A stretch of DNA of 27,449 nt, taken from assembly GCA_900769475.1 (NCBI GenBank), contig CAAGGQ010000150.1:1-27449 (forward strand), given 5' to 3'. A program made the translations under genes and the position numbers. Within the stretch, counting starts at the first letter, position 1, and each line of letters opens with the position of its first letter. Source of the DNA: Clostridia bacterium. GTDB taxonomy: Bacteria > Bacillota > Clostridia > Oscillospirales > CAG-272. The notes beneath the pieces are model-generated. The model had not been told where the DNA came from, did not search any database, and worked only from the letters and a program-made list of their open reading frames with translations. Of the stretch, positions 20,368 to 27,449 are shown in pieces.

Positions 20368-21765
20368 TTATTCGTCCTTTTTCTTGGCTTTCCTTTTGCC
20401 AAAGATCTTACTGCGGAAGAGAATGACATTCATCACGGCAAAGAAGAGCACGAAGATAATCAGGCAGAGAATGGGCTTGACCGGGGCCAGGGTGGCCAGA
20501 AACATCATGGGGAAGCCGAATACGATGGCGGGGAAATTCTGATACACCAGGTTATCTGAGGCAGGGGTCTTGAAGTCCTTGTCGATCTCGCGCAACAGGA
20601 TGATACCGGTGCTGGCGGTTCCCGTCAGCATGCCGTACATGGTAAGGAATTGCTCCTCCAGATAGTCGGGGAAGAGGACTTTGGCCACCAAGCGGTTGTA
20701 TACGTAGGTGATAATGGCTCCCACTACGCCCAGGATCAGAATGATGCCCCAGAAATTCTCCAGGGTGTCCAACCGAATGGCGGCAACGCCTGCCACCACC
20801 ATCAGGTCAAAGAAGAAATTGCTGATGCGGGTGAGAAGGAAGTTGTTGGTGTAGCGCTTGCGCAGGATCCGCTTTGCTCGCAGGCCGTTGAGCACTACCT
20901 TAAGCAGTGTGGCGGTCATGACGCCCAGCAGGAAATTGAAGCCGTAGACCACAGCTCGCATGCCGGGAAGCAGGGTTCCCAAAAGGAACATCAAGAGGTA
21001 AGCGGCAATGTAAGCAAGCATCACCAGCGCCACCTGTACGGTCATCTTGTCAATGCTCTCCTGCATGGGGATCTCAATGGCGGAGTCTACCTTTTCCACG
21101 GTGTTGCTGCCGTCCTCCCGCTGGGAGATCACCAGCTTGCCCCGTTTTTTCATCACGTTCAGGTGGATCACGCCGCCAATGGCCGCCGAGAGGAAGCCCA
21201 GAGCCGCAATGGTAAGACCAAAGCTCTTACCGCCCGCAAAGCCAAAATCCTGCTCGTAAATGTTGCCGTAATTCATGGCCTGGCCGGTGCCCTGGCCGTA
21301 GCCAAAGGGAAGAAGCACGCCGGCGGCCGAGCAGAAGCCGGGAATGATCAGGGCGGCGATCAGAGTGATCCCCAGACCAAAGATGGCCTGGATCAGATAG
21401 GTAGACACGGTGGTAACACCGGTGTTAAAGATCTCTACGTTCCGTTGGCGGGTCAGCTTTCCCCCGTTGGTTTTAAGGGCCGAGGCAACAAAGCCCAGCG
21501 CCAGGGCGTGGTAGGTAATGATCTCCAGGCTGTTGGTGCCGTTGCCGCCAAAAATGGCGGTATCAAACATCACCTGACCGGTGATGGCCTTAAAGATGGC
21601 GGCTACGATCAGCAAAATGGTGCCGCCCAGCACCGAGGTGGGGATCAGAGAATCCCGCAGAAAGGGGATCATTTTTTTGATCATGTTGCCAGCCAGCATG
21701 CTTCCCAGAAGCACTGCGAAGAGGACGATCCAGCCCCATACGTTAAAGTCCCAAAAATTTGACAT
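20368..21765 (-). CDS. gltS: Sodium/glutamate symporter family protein
   Basis: A 465-residue inner-membrane carrier of the GltS family, which imports glutamate with Na+. The hydropathy suggests about ten to twelve helices in two similar halves, each with a Gly-rich re-entrant motif: LPFGYGQGTGQAMNYGNIYEQ in the first half and YGMLTGTASTGIILLREID in the second, both diagnostic of the family. The central loop (KKRGKLVISQREDGSNTVEK) is hydrophilic, as expected. The C-terminus is very basic, then acidic (KRKAKKKDE). It is longer than E. coli GltS (about 400), as in the clostridial subgroup. The ATG has AAAGGAGA upstream, inside the end of plsC, which it overlaps by 23 bp, so plsC and gltS form one unit. 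The actual substrate (glutamate or another anion) is inferred from the family. Confidence 0.88.
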   Translation of the reverse strand: MSNFWDFNVWGWIVLFAVLLGSMLAGNMIKKMIPFLRDSLIPTSVLGGTILLIVAAIFKAITGQVMFDTAIFGGNGTNSLEIITYHALALGFVASALKTNGGKLTRQRNVEIFNTGVTTVSTYLIQAIFGLGITLIAALIIPGFCSAAGVLLPFGYGQGTGQAMNYGNIYEQDFGFAGGKSFGLTIAALGFLSAAIGGVIHLNVMKKRGKLVISQREDGSNTVEKVDSAIEIPMQESIDKMTVQVALVMLAYIAAYLLMFLLGTLLPGMRAVVYGFNFLLGVMTATLLKVVLNGLRAKRILRKRYTNNFLLTRISNFFFDLMVVAGVAAIRLDTLENFWGIILILGVVGAIITYVYNRLVAKVLFPDYLEEQFLTMYGMLTGTASTGIILLREIDKDFKTPASDNLVYQNFPAIVFGFPMMFLATLAPVKPILCLIIFVLFFAVMNVILFRSKIFGKRKAKKKDE

Positions 21766-22984
21766 GCTCTTCTCCTTTCAAAATGTTTCTGCAGCGGTGA
21801 TAGAGGTGAACGTACTTCAAGCCGTTGAAGCGCTTGCTCCCGCGGAGCTGATAAACGGTGTCTTTTCCATAGACATTCAGCTTGTTTTTTCCCAACAGGG
21901 TAATGGCGGAAGTGGACGCAAAGGGGAAGACTAGGGGTTCGGTATCCGTGGTGATCTCCAGGCGGTCGCCGTACAGCGCCAGGGATACGTTCTTGGCCAG
22001 AGGCTTCTTTTTTTCATAGGGAATGACCTCAAAGAGATCGGCGGTTTCTTGGTAGAGCGGTGTTTCTGTGTTGGCGGTCACGTCCAGCGAATTCACGAAT
22101 TCGCTTTGATAATCGTACCAGTCGGCCACAAAGCGGAAGGGAAAATCCCCGTTCATACCCTGCAGCTCCTTGGTGGTCCGATAGCGCACCTCCATGCCGC
22201 AGGTCTTGCAGGTGATGATATCTCCATGGCTCTCAAAGGTGGAGAGACCGCAGTGGGGACAAACGTAGATGGCACGCTCCAGGTATTCGGCCAGCTTCTT
22301 GTGGCGAAATTCGCCGTCGGCCACGGCTTCGTCCACGTAGAGGCCTTCCTTGATGAGGGCAAAGAGCTCGGCATCGGTCAGCGTAGCGTATTCCTCGGGT
22401 TGGATCACCCGGGCAACGTAGCCTCGCATGGAGCCCTTGCGTACCACATCACTCCAGCGGGGATGGACACCGTAGCCGCCTTCCAGGCGGTAGAGGGCAA
22501 TGGGAAGCCCCAGCTTGCGGGCCAGAGGCGCGATGGAATCGCTCATATATTCGGTGCGACCGCTAAAGGTGCGGTTGCCCTCGGGGGCAATGGCGAGGGT
22601 TCCACCCTCCTTGACCACGCGGATGCAGTTGAGAATGGCCTTGACGTCGGTGGTTTGTTTTTTGATGGGAATAGGGGCCACCAGATAGCGGATGAGGGAG
22701 GAGACCCACCCCATGGAGAAAAGATCCTCCGAGGCCAGATAGTAGATGGGGCCGCGGAAGGCCATGCCAACAAAGAATTGGTCAAAGGCGGTTTGGTGAT
22801 TGAGGAGCACCAGATAGGGGCGATCCTCCTGCTCCTTGAACTTTTCAATGTGGATATGATATTTGATGCGGGCATAGACCCCCAGGGTCATGGCCAAAAG
22901 ATTGCGCACAACCCGATGGCGGAATTTGATCCATTTTTTCTTTTTATTGTTCTTTTTCATACTCTTTCCCGTCTTTTCCGTCAT
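21743..22984 (-). CDS. PlsC-type lysophospholipid acyltransferase with C-terminal zinc-ribbon and PH-like extension
   Basis: A 413-residue protein. Residues 50-200 are an LPLAT/PlsC domain: His63-x4-Asp68 in NHQTAFDQ and APEGNRTFSG (133-142), the acyl-acceptor and phosphate-binding motifs of 1-acylglycerol-3-phosphate acyltransferases that make phosphatidic acid. Unusually it continues with a zinc-ribbon-like module (Cys242, 245, 259, 262: CPHCG and CKTCG) and about 130 residues of beta-rich sequence (SLALYGDRLEITTDTEPLVFPF...) that looks PH-like. The N-terminus is highly basic (KKNNKKKKWIKFRHR). ATG 22984 is listed; ATG 22960 (MKKNNKK) is an equal alternative, as neither has a strong ribosome site. 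It is co-transcribed with gltS. Enzyme class is firm; the role of the tail is unknown. Confidence 0.85.
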   Translation of the reverse strand: MTEKTGKSMKKNNKKKKWIKFRHRVVRNLLAMTLGVYARIKYHIHIEKFKEQEDRPYLVLLNHQTAFDQFFVGMAFRGPIYYLASEDLFSMGWVSSLIRYLVAPIPIKKQTTDVKAILNCIRVVKEGGTLAIAPEGNRTFSGRTEYMSDSIAPLARKLGLPIALYRLEGGYGVHPRWSDVVRKGSMRGYVARVIQPEEYATLTDAELFALIKEGLYVDEAVADGEFRHKKLAEYLERAIYVCPHCGLSTFESHGDIITCKTCGMEVRYRTTKELQGMNGDFPFRFVADWYDYQSEFVNSLDVTANTETPLYQETADLFEVIPYEKKKPLAKNVSLALYGDRLEITTDTEPLVFPFASTSAITLLGKNKLNVYGKDTVYQLRGSKRFNGLKYVHLYHRCRNILKGEEHVKFLGL

Positions 22985-23027
22985 ACTTCGTAGGATTTGG
23001 TAGCGATCGTTGACCGATCATCATCTC

Positions 23028-23057
23028 ATTATACCACAATCGGGGGCGGTTCGTCAA
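23028..23057 (-). promoter_or_regulatory. Sigma-A promoter for plsC-gltS
   Basis: Minus strand TTGACG (23057-23052), 18-bp spacer, perfect TATAAT (23033-23028). The leader carries a small GATCG/CGATC stem (23004-23018). Confidence 0.78.
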
Positions 23058-23107
23058 TCGTTTTTCTCAAAAAAATGAACCGATCAACATGTTTTTTGAA
23101 AAAGGAA

Positions 23108-23144
23108 GCCCCCGAGCACCTCGAGATACGAGGGGTTCGGGGGC
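23108..23144 (-). terminator. Terminator of the giant beta-helix protein gene
   Basis: GCCCCCGA (23108-23115) pairs with TCGGGGGC (23137-23144), with a further CCTCG/CGAGG stem inside. On the minus strand it is followed by TTCCTTTTTC. It lies 30 bp after the stop of the giant gene. Confidence 0.8.
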
Positions 23145-23174
23145 ATGTTGTGTTTTTGAGATAAAAGCGCCGGA

Positions 23175-26100
23175 TTAGGAATCGTAGATCACGAAGTAGT
23201 AGGGAACCTCCATGATCCGGGCACCCGTTTGGTCGATCACCGTGATCACCAGGCAGAAGCTTCCGTTTCGATGTCCTGCCAGAGGAACGGTCAGGGCTGC
23301 TTTGTTTGCCACGGTGGCGTAGGGTCTCCAGTAGTTTTGATCGTTCATCAGGTCGGCCACCACCTGTCCCGTGTTGGTGTATTCCGACGTTTTTCCGTCG
23401 GGAGATTCGGCCTTACGCAACACCGCCAGGGAAAGAGCGTAGCCCTCGGGCAGGTGATAATCCACAGTCAGCTTCATATCCTCGGCAGTGCTGTACAGCG
23501 TATCTTCTCCCAGGATCTGCACCGAAGGAAGCTCGGCAGGGACGCGCGAGAAGGTGACGTTGGCCTGGGTTTGGTGGAGCGTGCCCTGGAAGGGGGCGCG
23601 GGCCGCCATGGAGCGGGAGCTGTGGAATGCGATGTCAAAGGCATGGGAAAGCGCTTCGTCCAGGGGAACCAGGTCGGAGATCAATCGAAGGGTCACTCCT
23701 ACGGTATCCTCGGAGAGGGCGACGATGAACAGATTTTGAGCGTTGAGATAGTAGTTGGTGGTTCGGATGTTGGTACCGCGATCCTCCACCACCTCCAGGT
23801 GCAGATCGGGGGGAAGGAGTCCAAAGGAATCTCGCGGCTTGACCACCAGGCTGGCGGCGCGGCCCTTCCACTTGGAGAGGATGCCCTGGGAGCTTGCGTG
23901 CACCGTTTCGATCTCGGATGTGAGTCCAACGGGGGCTTGCACGTGCAATTCAAAGGTAACGTCCTCCAGGGTGACCTTGGCAGGGGCTTCTGACAGCGGG
24001 GGAACATCGGGCTCAAGCGTTGTGTTCCTGGTTGCGGTCAGACGCATCGCTACCCGATCGGGAGAGGCGCCGTTGGCGGTTTGAGAAAAGTCCACGATCA
24101 CCTGGTAATGCAGGCCGGTTGCCGTGGGATCTCCCAGGATGGAGGTCTCTCCCAGAGCAATGAAGTTCTTCAAAAGCAGGGTCGACGTGGGGGTGTCCAC
24201 CAAGATATACCAGAACTTGCCCGTGTTCAGATCCTGTAGCAACAGAGTGGTGCCTTGGGGAAGAGCGAGGGGCGTGCCGGCGGAGGGATCGGTGAACAGG
24301 AATGCCAGATCCCGGTAGCCGTGGTAGTTGGCAACCTCAAACCGGGCGGTAAAGCCGGAATCTCGGCCGATGACGGCGGTATCGGAATCCACGGGGGTAA
24401 AGACGTGATCCTCATCCACAAAGGAACTTACGGTAGCAGACCTCCTTGCACCGGAAACCTCCAAATAAATATCGATGTTTTGTGAATCAATAGAGGGAAT
24501 ATTATAGAGGTTGAAAAGGTATGCGCTGACGTTGCGAATTTGAGGAAAGGGAGTAACGCCCTCGGGTTTTACACCCTCCACAATGATGTGGACTCCGCTT
24601 CGGTAATAGCCTTCCCCGGCATATACGTGAATGTTAACGCCGTCAATCCCCTCGCCGTGCTCCAATCGAACCCAGAGCCCATCTACGCATTGGGTGTGGA
24701 TCGCCACGTTTCCGCCGTAGTAATAGGTGAAATCGGCGGTGGAGGGATCGGAGGCATAGTAGTTCATGGTTTCGCCGTAGCGGATCTGCACGTAGTAGTT
24801 GGTGTACAGCATTTCCAGAGCGATGTCGGAAAGTGTAGTCCAGGTGTCATAAACCAGGTTTTCACCGCTGAAATAATAGACGCGGTATTCGTAATACGCA
24901 CCGCTCACAGGGAGATCCGAGGGAGAATGAATTATGGTAATGATACGGGGATCGTTGCTCTCATCTACGGTGTAGGTGGGGCGGTTGGGCTTGGCCTGCT
25001 GCGCCTTGTAGATGCGGTAGGTCACCGAGGCGGTAGCAGAGCCGCAGGTGATGCTGGCGGTATAGCTGCCGGCGTTTACGGGAACCGCGTACCCCAGGAG
25101 GTTGGTTCCGGCGAAGTTGACGGTCAGGGACCAGGGGTTTTCGGTCAGATCGGGGCAATGCTCGTTCACGCTGGAGATATCCACGTCAGAAAGCGTTGCG
25201 CCGTGGGGAAGTCCATCATAGGTGGCGTTTTTGGCCGAGAGAGTCACCTTTTGCCAGTAGCCCTGGCACGCGCAGGTGCGAATGAGCAGGCTTCCGCTGG
25301 CGGAATAGGTAAAGGTCACCTCGCTTGCCTTGTGCTCGCAGGGCTCCCATTGGGCGATCAGATTGACCACGCCGTTCTTTTCCTCGGTCAGGTTCTTTAC
25401 CGTAGCGCCGTCCTCGTAGAGGGGGTAGGTGGTGTATTCCTTGAGCCAACCGGTAAAGATATAGCCTTGGTACACAAAGGCGTTGGGGGTCAGGGTGTAT
25501 TCGGTATCGTAGATCAGCCCCTCCATGGGATCCATGTGGCCGTCCACCGGCTTGTTGGGGTCGGCGTTGGGAACGAATACCACGGTATAGCCCAGAGCCT
25601 CCCAACTGGCGTAGATGATCAGGTCGCCGGGGTGCAGACGGTCGCTGTTAGAGCCGTCAAAGATACACGTATCGGTGATTGGCGTGTATTTTGTTCCCGT
25701 ACCGTTTTGGTTGGTATACCAACCGGAAATCTCATAGCCGGGATGGCCGTAGATGTTACCGAGAATGGTATGCTCGCTGCCGTGCTCGATCTGATAGGCC
25801 TTGTACTGACCCGAGTCCTTGAAATTCTCGTAGTAGATCAGCTTGTAGTAGGTTGTGGCTTGGGGTCGGAAATCACGGAAATCGCCTTGTCCTTCCACTA
25901 CGTCCACCGTAATGGGGGCTTTGAAGAAGGGGTTGACCATTTCTCCGGCCAGGGTAAGGGTACCGCCGGTCACGTACACCGTGTTTTCAATATCAATATA
26001 GCCGGTTGTGGAATCGTGATCGTAGTCCCCGGCAACATTTCCGGCAGTGCCGGGGTTTTGCTTTGCGGAGGAGATCAGAACTCTGCCGCCTTCTACCTTC

Positions 26101-27449
26101 AAAAAGACGCTCTGATCGTCACCGCCCTCGTTGACCTTGTTTCTGGTTTCGATCAGGCAGTAGACAAACAGCTGGGTTTTATCGTTTCCCGAAATATAGA
26201 TGGCGCCGGCCTTGTTGGGAGCGATGTTGCCTTCAATTATGGGGCAGTTATTATTCTCGGGGGTTCCGTCGCCCGTGTGATCGCAGGAAACGGTTGTGCC
26301 GTTGATATCGTGATGTTCATTGACACCAATGGTTACGGTGATCGTATCATTGCCGTATTTGTTGCCGGTTACCGAGAAGGCACCGCCGTGGGTTCCTACG
26401 GTGTTGTAGCTGACCGAGCCGCTGCAGATCTCTACGATGGCGTTGGAGTTATCGGAGGTGACGTAAATACCGCCCCCCGAGCCGGTCTTGGCGGTGTTGC
26501 GATCCACGTTTCCGCCAATCATTTTATAGCTTCCGTTGGCAACGGCAAGGCCGCCGCCGTTCCTTTGAGCGGTGTTATAGGAAATGCTTCCCGTGCCATC
26601 TTTCACCTCAACCTTACCGCCGTCCACGTAAGCACCGCCGCCGTCATTGTTAGCGGTATTGTTTTCAATGGCGCCGTTTTGAATGGTGAGGTTGCCGCCT
26701 TGTACGTAGGCGCCGCCACCGTCCTGCGAGGCGGTATTGTTCAGGAAGGCGCCGTTGTTCAGATTCAGGTTGCCGCCGCTGACGTAGGCACCCGCACCGT
26801 TGATGGCGGTATTGCTTTGGATCTTGGTTTCCACGTCGGCATCGGTTTGGTCCACAGTGAGGGTACCGCCACTCAGATAGGCGCCGCCGCCGTTCTTTGC
26901 AGCGCGGTTGTTCTGAATGGTACCGCCGGTCACGTTCATTTTGCCGCCGCCCAGGTAGGCACCGCCGCCGTTGACCTCGGTTTCGTTGTGCTCAATGGTG
27001 CCGTTGGTCATCTGAATGGTACCGGTTTTCAGATAAATGCCGCCGCCGTTGCCGGAGGCCGAGCAGTGACGGATGGTACCACCCGCAATGTTCATTGTAC
27101 CGCCGCCCAGATAGGCCGCACCGCCCTCATTGTTGGCAGTACAGTTGGTGATGGAACCCGTACCCGAAAGGGTAAAGGTACCACCGGTCATATACACGGC
27201 ACCGCCGTTGTTGGCGTTGCAGTTTTGAATGGTGCCGCCGCTGATGCTCACCTTGCCTTGGGGGTCGTCCATATAGATGGCACCGCCGTTTTTCTGCAGG
27301 AAGATGAAATCGTTGGGGTTTCGGCTGCCGTTATCAATGGTGCCGTTGGTCATGGTGAGGGTACAGGCCTGCGTGCCTCCCGCCGCCATAATGAACTGGC
27401 CGGAGGTCGTGCCGCCGGAGATCTTGACCGTTGCATAGCCAATGGTTCC
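23175..27449 (-). CDS. Giant surface/secreted protein with beta-helix repeats and InlB-type repeats, 3' part (5' end outside window)
   Basis: The frame is open from the right edge (27449) to TAG at 23175-23177, giving 1424 residues without a start. The ATG at 27389 is internal, since repeat-like sequence continues before it. About 27449-26350 encodes some twelve right-handed beta-helix turns of the form NGGGAYLxGGxxxxxxGxIxxNxA, like Pmp/parallel beta-helix adhesins. About 25860-25340 holds two InlB B-repeat (Flg_new) units, each ending in GWY/GWL...LIIYASWE or LIAQWEP. About 25250-25000 resembles an MBG-type domain (NATYDGLPHGA...AGSYTASIT), and about 24990-24720 a fibronectin-like stretch. 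The last ~515 residues match no family I recognise. There is no LPxTG, membrane helix or SLH repeat at the C-terminus (PYYFVIYDS). An adhesin or polysaccharide-binding role is inferred. Confidence 0.85.
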   Translation of the reverse strand, partial: GTIGYATVKISGGTTSGQFIMAAGGTQACTLTMTNGTIDNGSRNPNDFIFLQKNGGAIYMDDPQGKVSISGGTIQNCNANNGGAVYMTGGTFTLSGTGSITNCTANNEGGAAYLGGGTMNIAGGTIRHCSASGNGGGIYLKTGTIQMTNGTIEHNETEVNGGGAYLGGGKMNVTGGTIQNNRAAKNGGGAYLSGGTLTVDQTDADVETKIQSNTAINGAGAYVSGGNLNLNNGAFLNNTASQDGGGAYVQGGNLTIQNGAIENNTANNDGGGAYVDGGKVEVKDGTGSISYNTAQRNGGGLAVANGSYKMIGGNVDRNTAKTGSGGGIYVTSDNSNAIVEICSGSVSYNTVGTHGGAFSVTGNKYGNDTITVTIGVNEHHDINGTTVSCDHTGDGTPENNNCPIIEGNIAPNKAGAIYISGNDKTQLFVYCLIETRNKVNEGGDDQSVFLKVEGGRVLISSAKQNPGTAGNVAGDYDHDSTTGYIDIENTVYVTGGTLTLAGEMVNPFFKAPITVDVVEGQGDFRDFRPQATTYYKLIYYENFKDSGQYKAYQIEHGSEHTILGNIYGHPGYEISGWYTNQNGTGTKYTPITDTCIFDGSNSDRLHPGDLIIYASWEALGYTVVFVPNADPNKPVDGHMDPMEGLIYDTEYTLTPNAFVYQGYIFTGWLKEYTTYPLYEDGATVKNLTEEKNGVVNLIAQWEPCEHKASEVTFTYSASGSLLIRTCACQGYWQKVTLSAKNATYDGLPHGATLSDVDISSVNEHCPDLTENPWSLTVNFAGTNLLGYAVPVNAGSYTASITCGSATASVTYRIYKAQQAKPNRPTYTVDESNDPRIITIIHSPSDLPVSGAYYEYRVYYFSGENLVYDTWTTLSDIALEMLYTNYYVQIRYGETMNYYASDPSTADFTYYYGGNVAIHTQCVDGLWVRLEHGEGIDGVNIHVYAGEGYYRSGVHIIVEGVKPEGVTPFPQIRNVSAYLFNLYNIPSIDSQNIDIYLEVSGARRSATVSSFVDEDHVFTPVDSDTAVIGRDSGFTARFEVANYHGYRDLAFLFTDPSAGTPLALPQGTTLLLQDLNTGKFWYILVDTPTSTLLLKNFIALGETSILGDPTATGLHYQVIVDFSQTANGASPDRVAMRLTATRNTTLEPDVPPLSEAPAKVTLEDVTFELHVQAPVGLTSEIETVHASSQGILSKWKGRAASLVVKPRDSFGLLPPDLHLEVVEDRGTNIRTTNYYLNAQNLFIVALSEDTVGVTLRLISDLVPLDEALSHAFDIAFHSSRSMAARAPFQGTLHQTQANVTFSRVPAELPSVQILGEDTLYSTAEDMKLTVDYHLPEGYALSLAVLRKAESPDGKTSEYTNTGQVVADLMNDQNYWRPYATVANKAALTVPLAGHRNGSFCLVITVIDQTGARIMEVPYYFVIYDS
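26390..27300 (-). repeat. Degenerate coding repeats of the beta-helix
   Basis: About twelve units of roughly 63-75 bp repeat, with a recurrent core that reads GCCGCCGCC or ACCGCCGCC on the plus strand next to a TAGGCACC-like or TAGGCGCC-like block (for example near 26630, 26712, 26881 and 26959). Each encodes one beta-helix turn (NGGGAYL/V-x-GG). They vary in length and sequence and are protein-level repeats rather than a DNA array. They may favour slippage or recombination. Confidence 0.7.

Noticed and set aside
26390..27300. CRISPR-like array
   Set aside because: The periodic units are unequal in length, vary in sequence and keep one reading frame, encoding beta-helix turns.

Overview
The window reads as a chromosomal segment of an anaerobic, probably gut-associated, endospore-lineage Firmicute (class Clostridia, plausibly Oscillospirales or a neighbouring uncultured order). 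The reasons are a stage II sporulation gene (spoIIR), strong AGGAGG-type ribosome sites, sigma-A-type TTGACA/TATAAT promoters, an oxygen-sensitive glycyl-radical enzyme system, a GltS-type carrier, and very large secreted proteins of BspA-like and beta-helix type. No species assignment is possible from the sequence alone.

Layout. 1-7979 is mostly housekeeping: the end of nagA, a two-helix membrane protein, then (minus strand) spoIIR, nrnA, rbfA and a small membrane protein, then prmC, a ~366-bp hairpin-array element with terminal inverted repeats, ddl (TTG start), convergent tcdA, and a Nudix hydrolase/DUF1934 pair from a near-consensus promoter. 7980-8552 is a non-coding AT-rich stretch with twin palindromes, an inverted repeat, a set of competing hairpins and a promoter. 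It leads into a three-gene plus-strand operon (8553-12660): a Cys-rich 113-aa protein, a 1199-aa secreted mosaic protein and a 44-aa micropeptide. 12758-17880 (minus) is a catabolic operon: glycyl-radical enzyme, its radical-SAM activase, an iron-dependent alcohol dehydrogenase and a beta-propeller protein. It is divergent from an AraC-type regulator at 17977, with the two -35 boxes abutting. 18883-20313 holds a regulator with a DNA-binding domain at each end, followed 30 bp later by a 39-aa micropeptide paralogous to the one at 12526. The window ends with minus-strand plsC-gltS and the 3' part of a giant beta-helix surface protein that runs off the right edge.

Functional links. The glycyl-radical enzyme has a Gly-Cys-Trp-Glu active-site motif and an alcohol dehydrogenase partner, which suggests a dehydratase/lyase that makes an aldehyde which is then reduced; AraC is the likely inducer-sensing regulator.

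The best candidate for something undescribed is the micropeptide pair. The two peptides align without gaps and share an identical 14-residue C-terminus (SGGFSGEDEDLLSL), although six of those 14 codons differ, all synonymously. The peptide sequence itself is therefore under selection. One is coupled to a giant secreted protein and the other to a double-HTH regulator.
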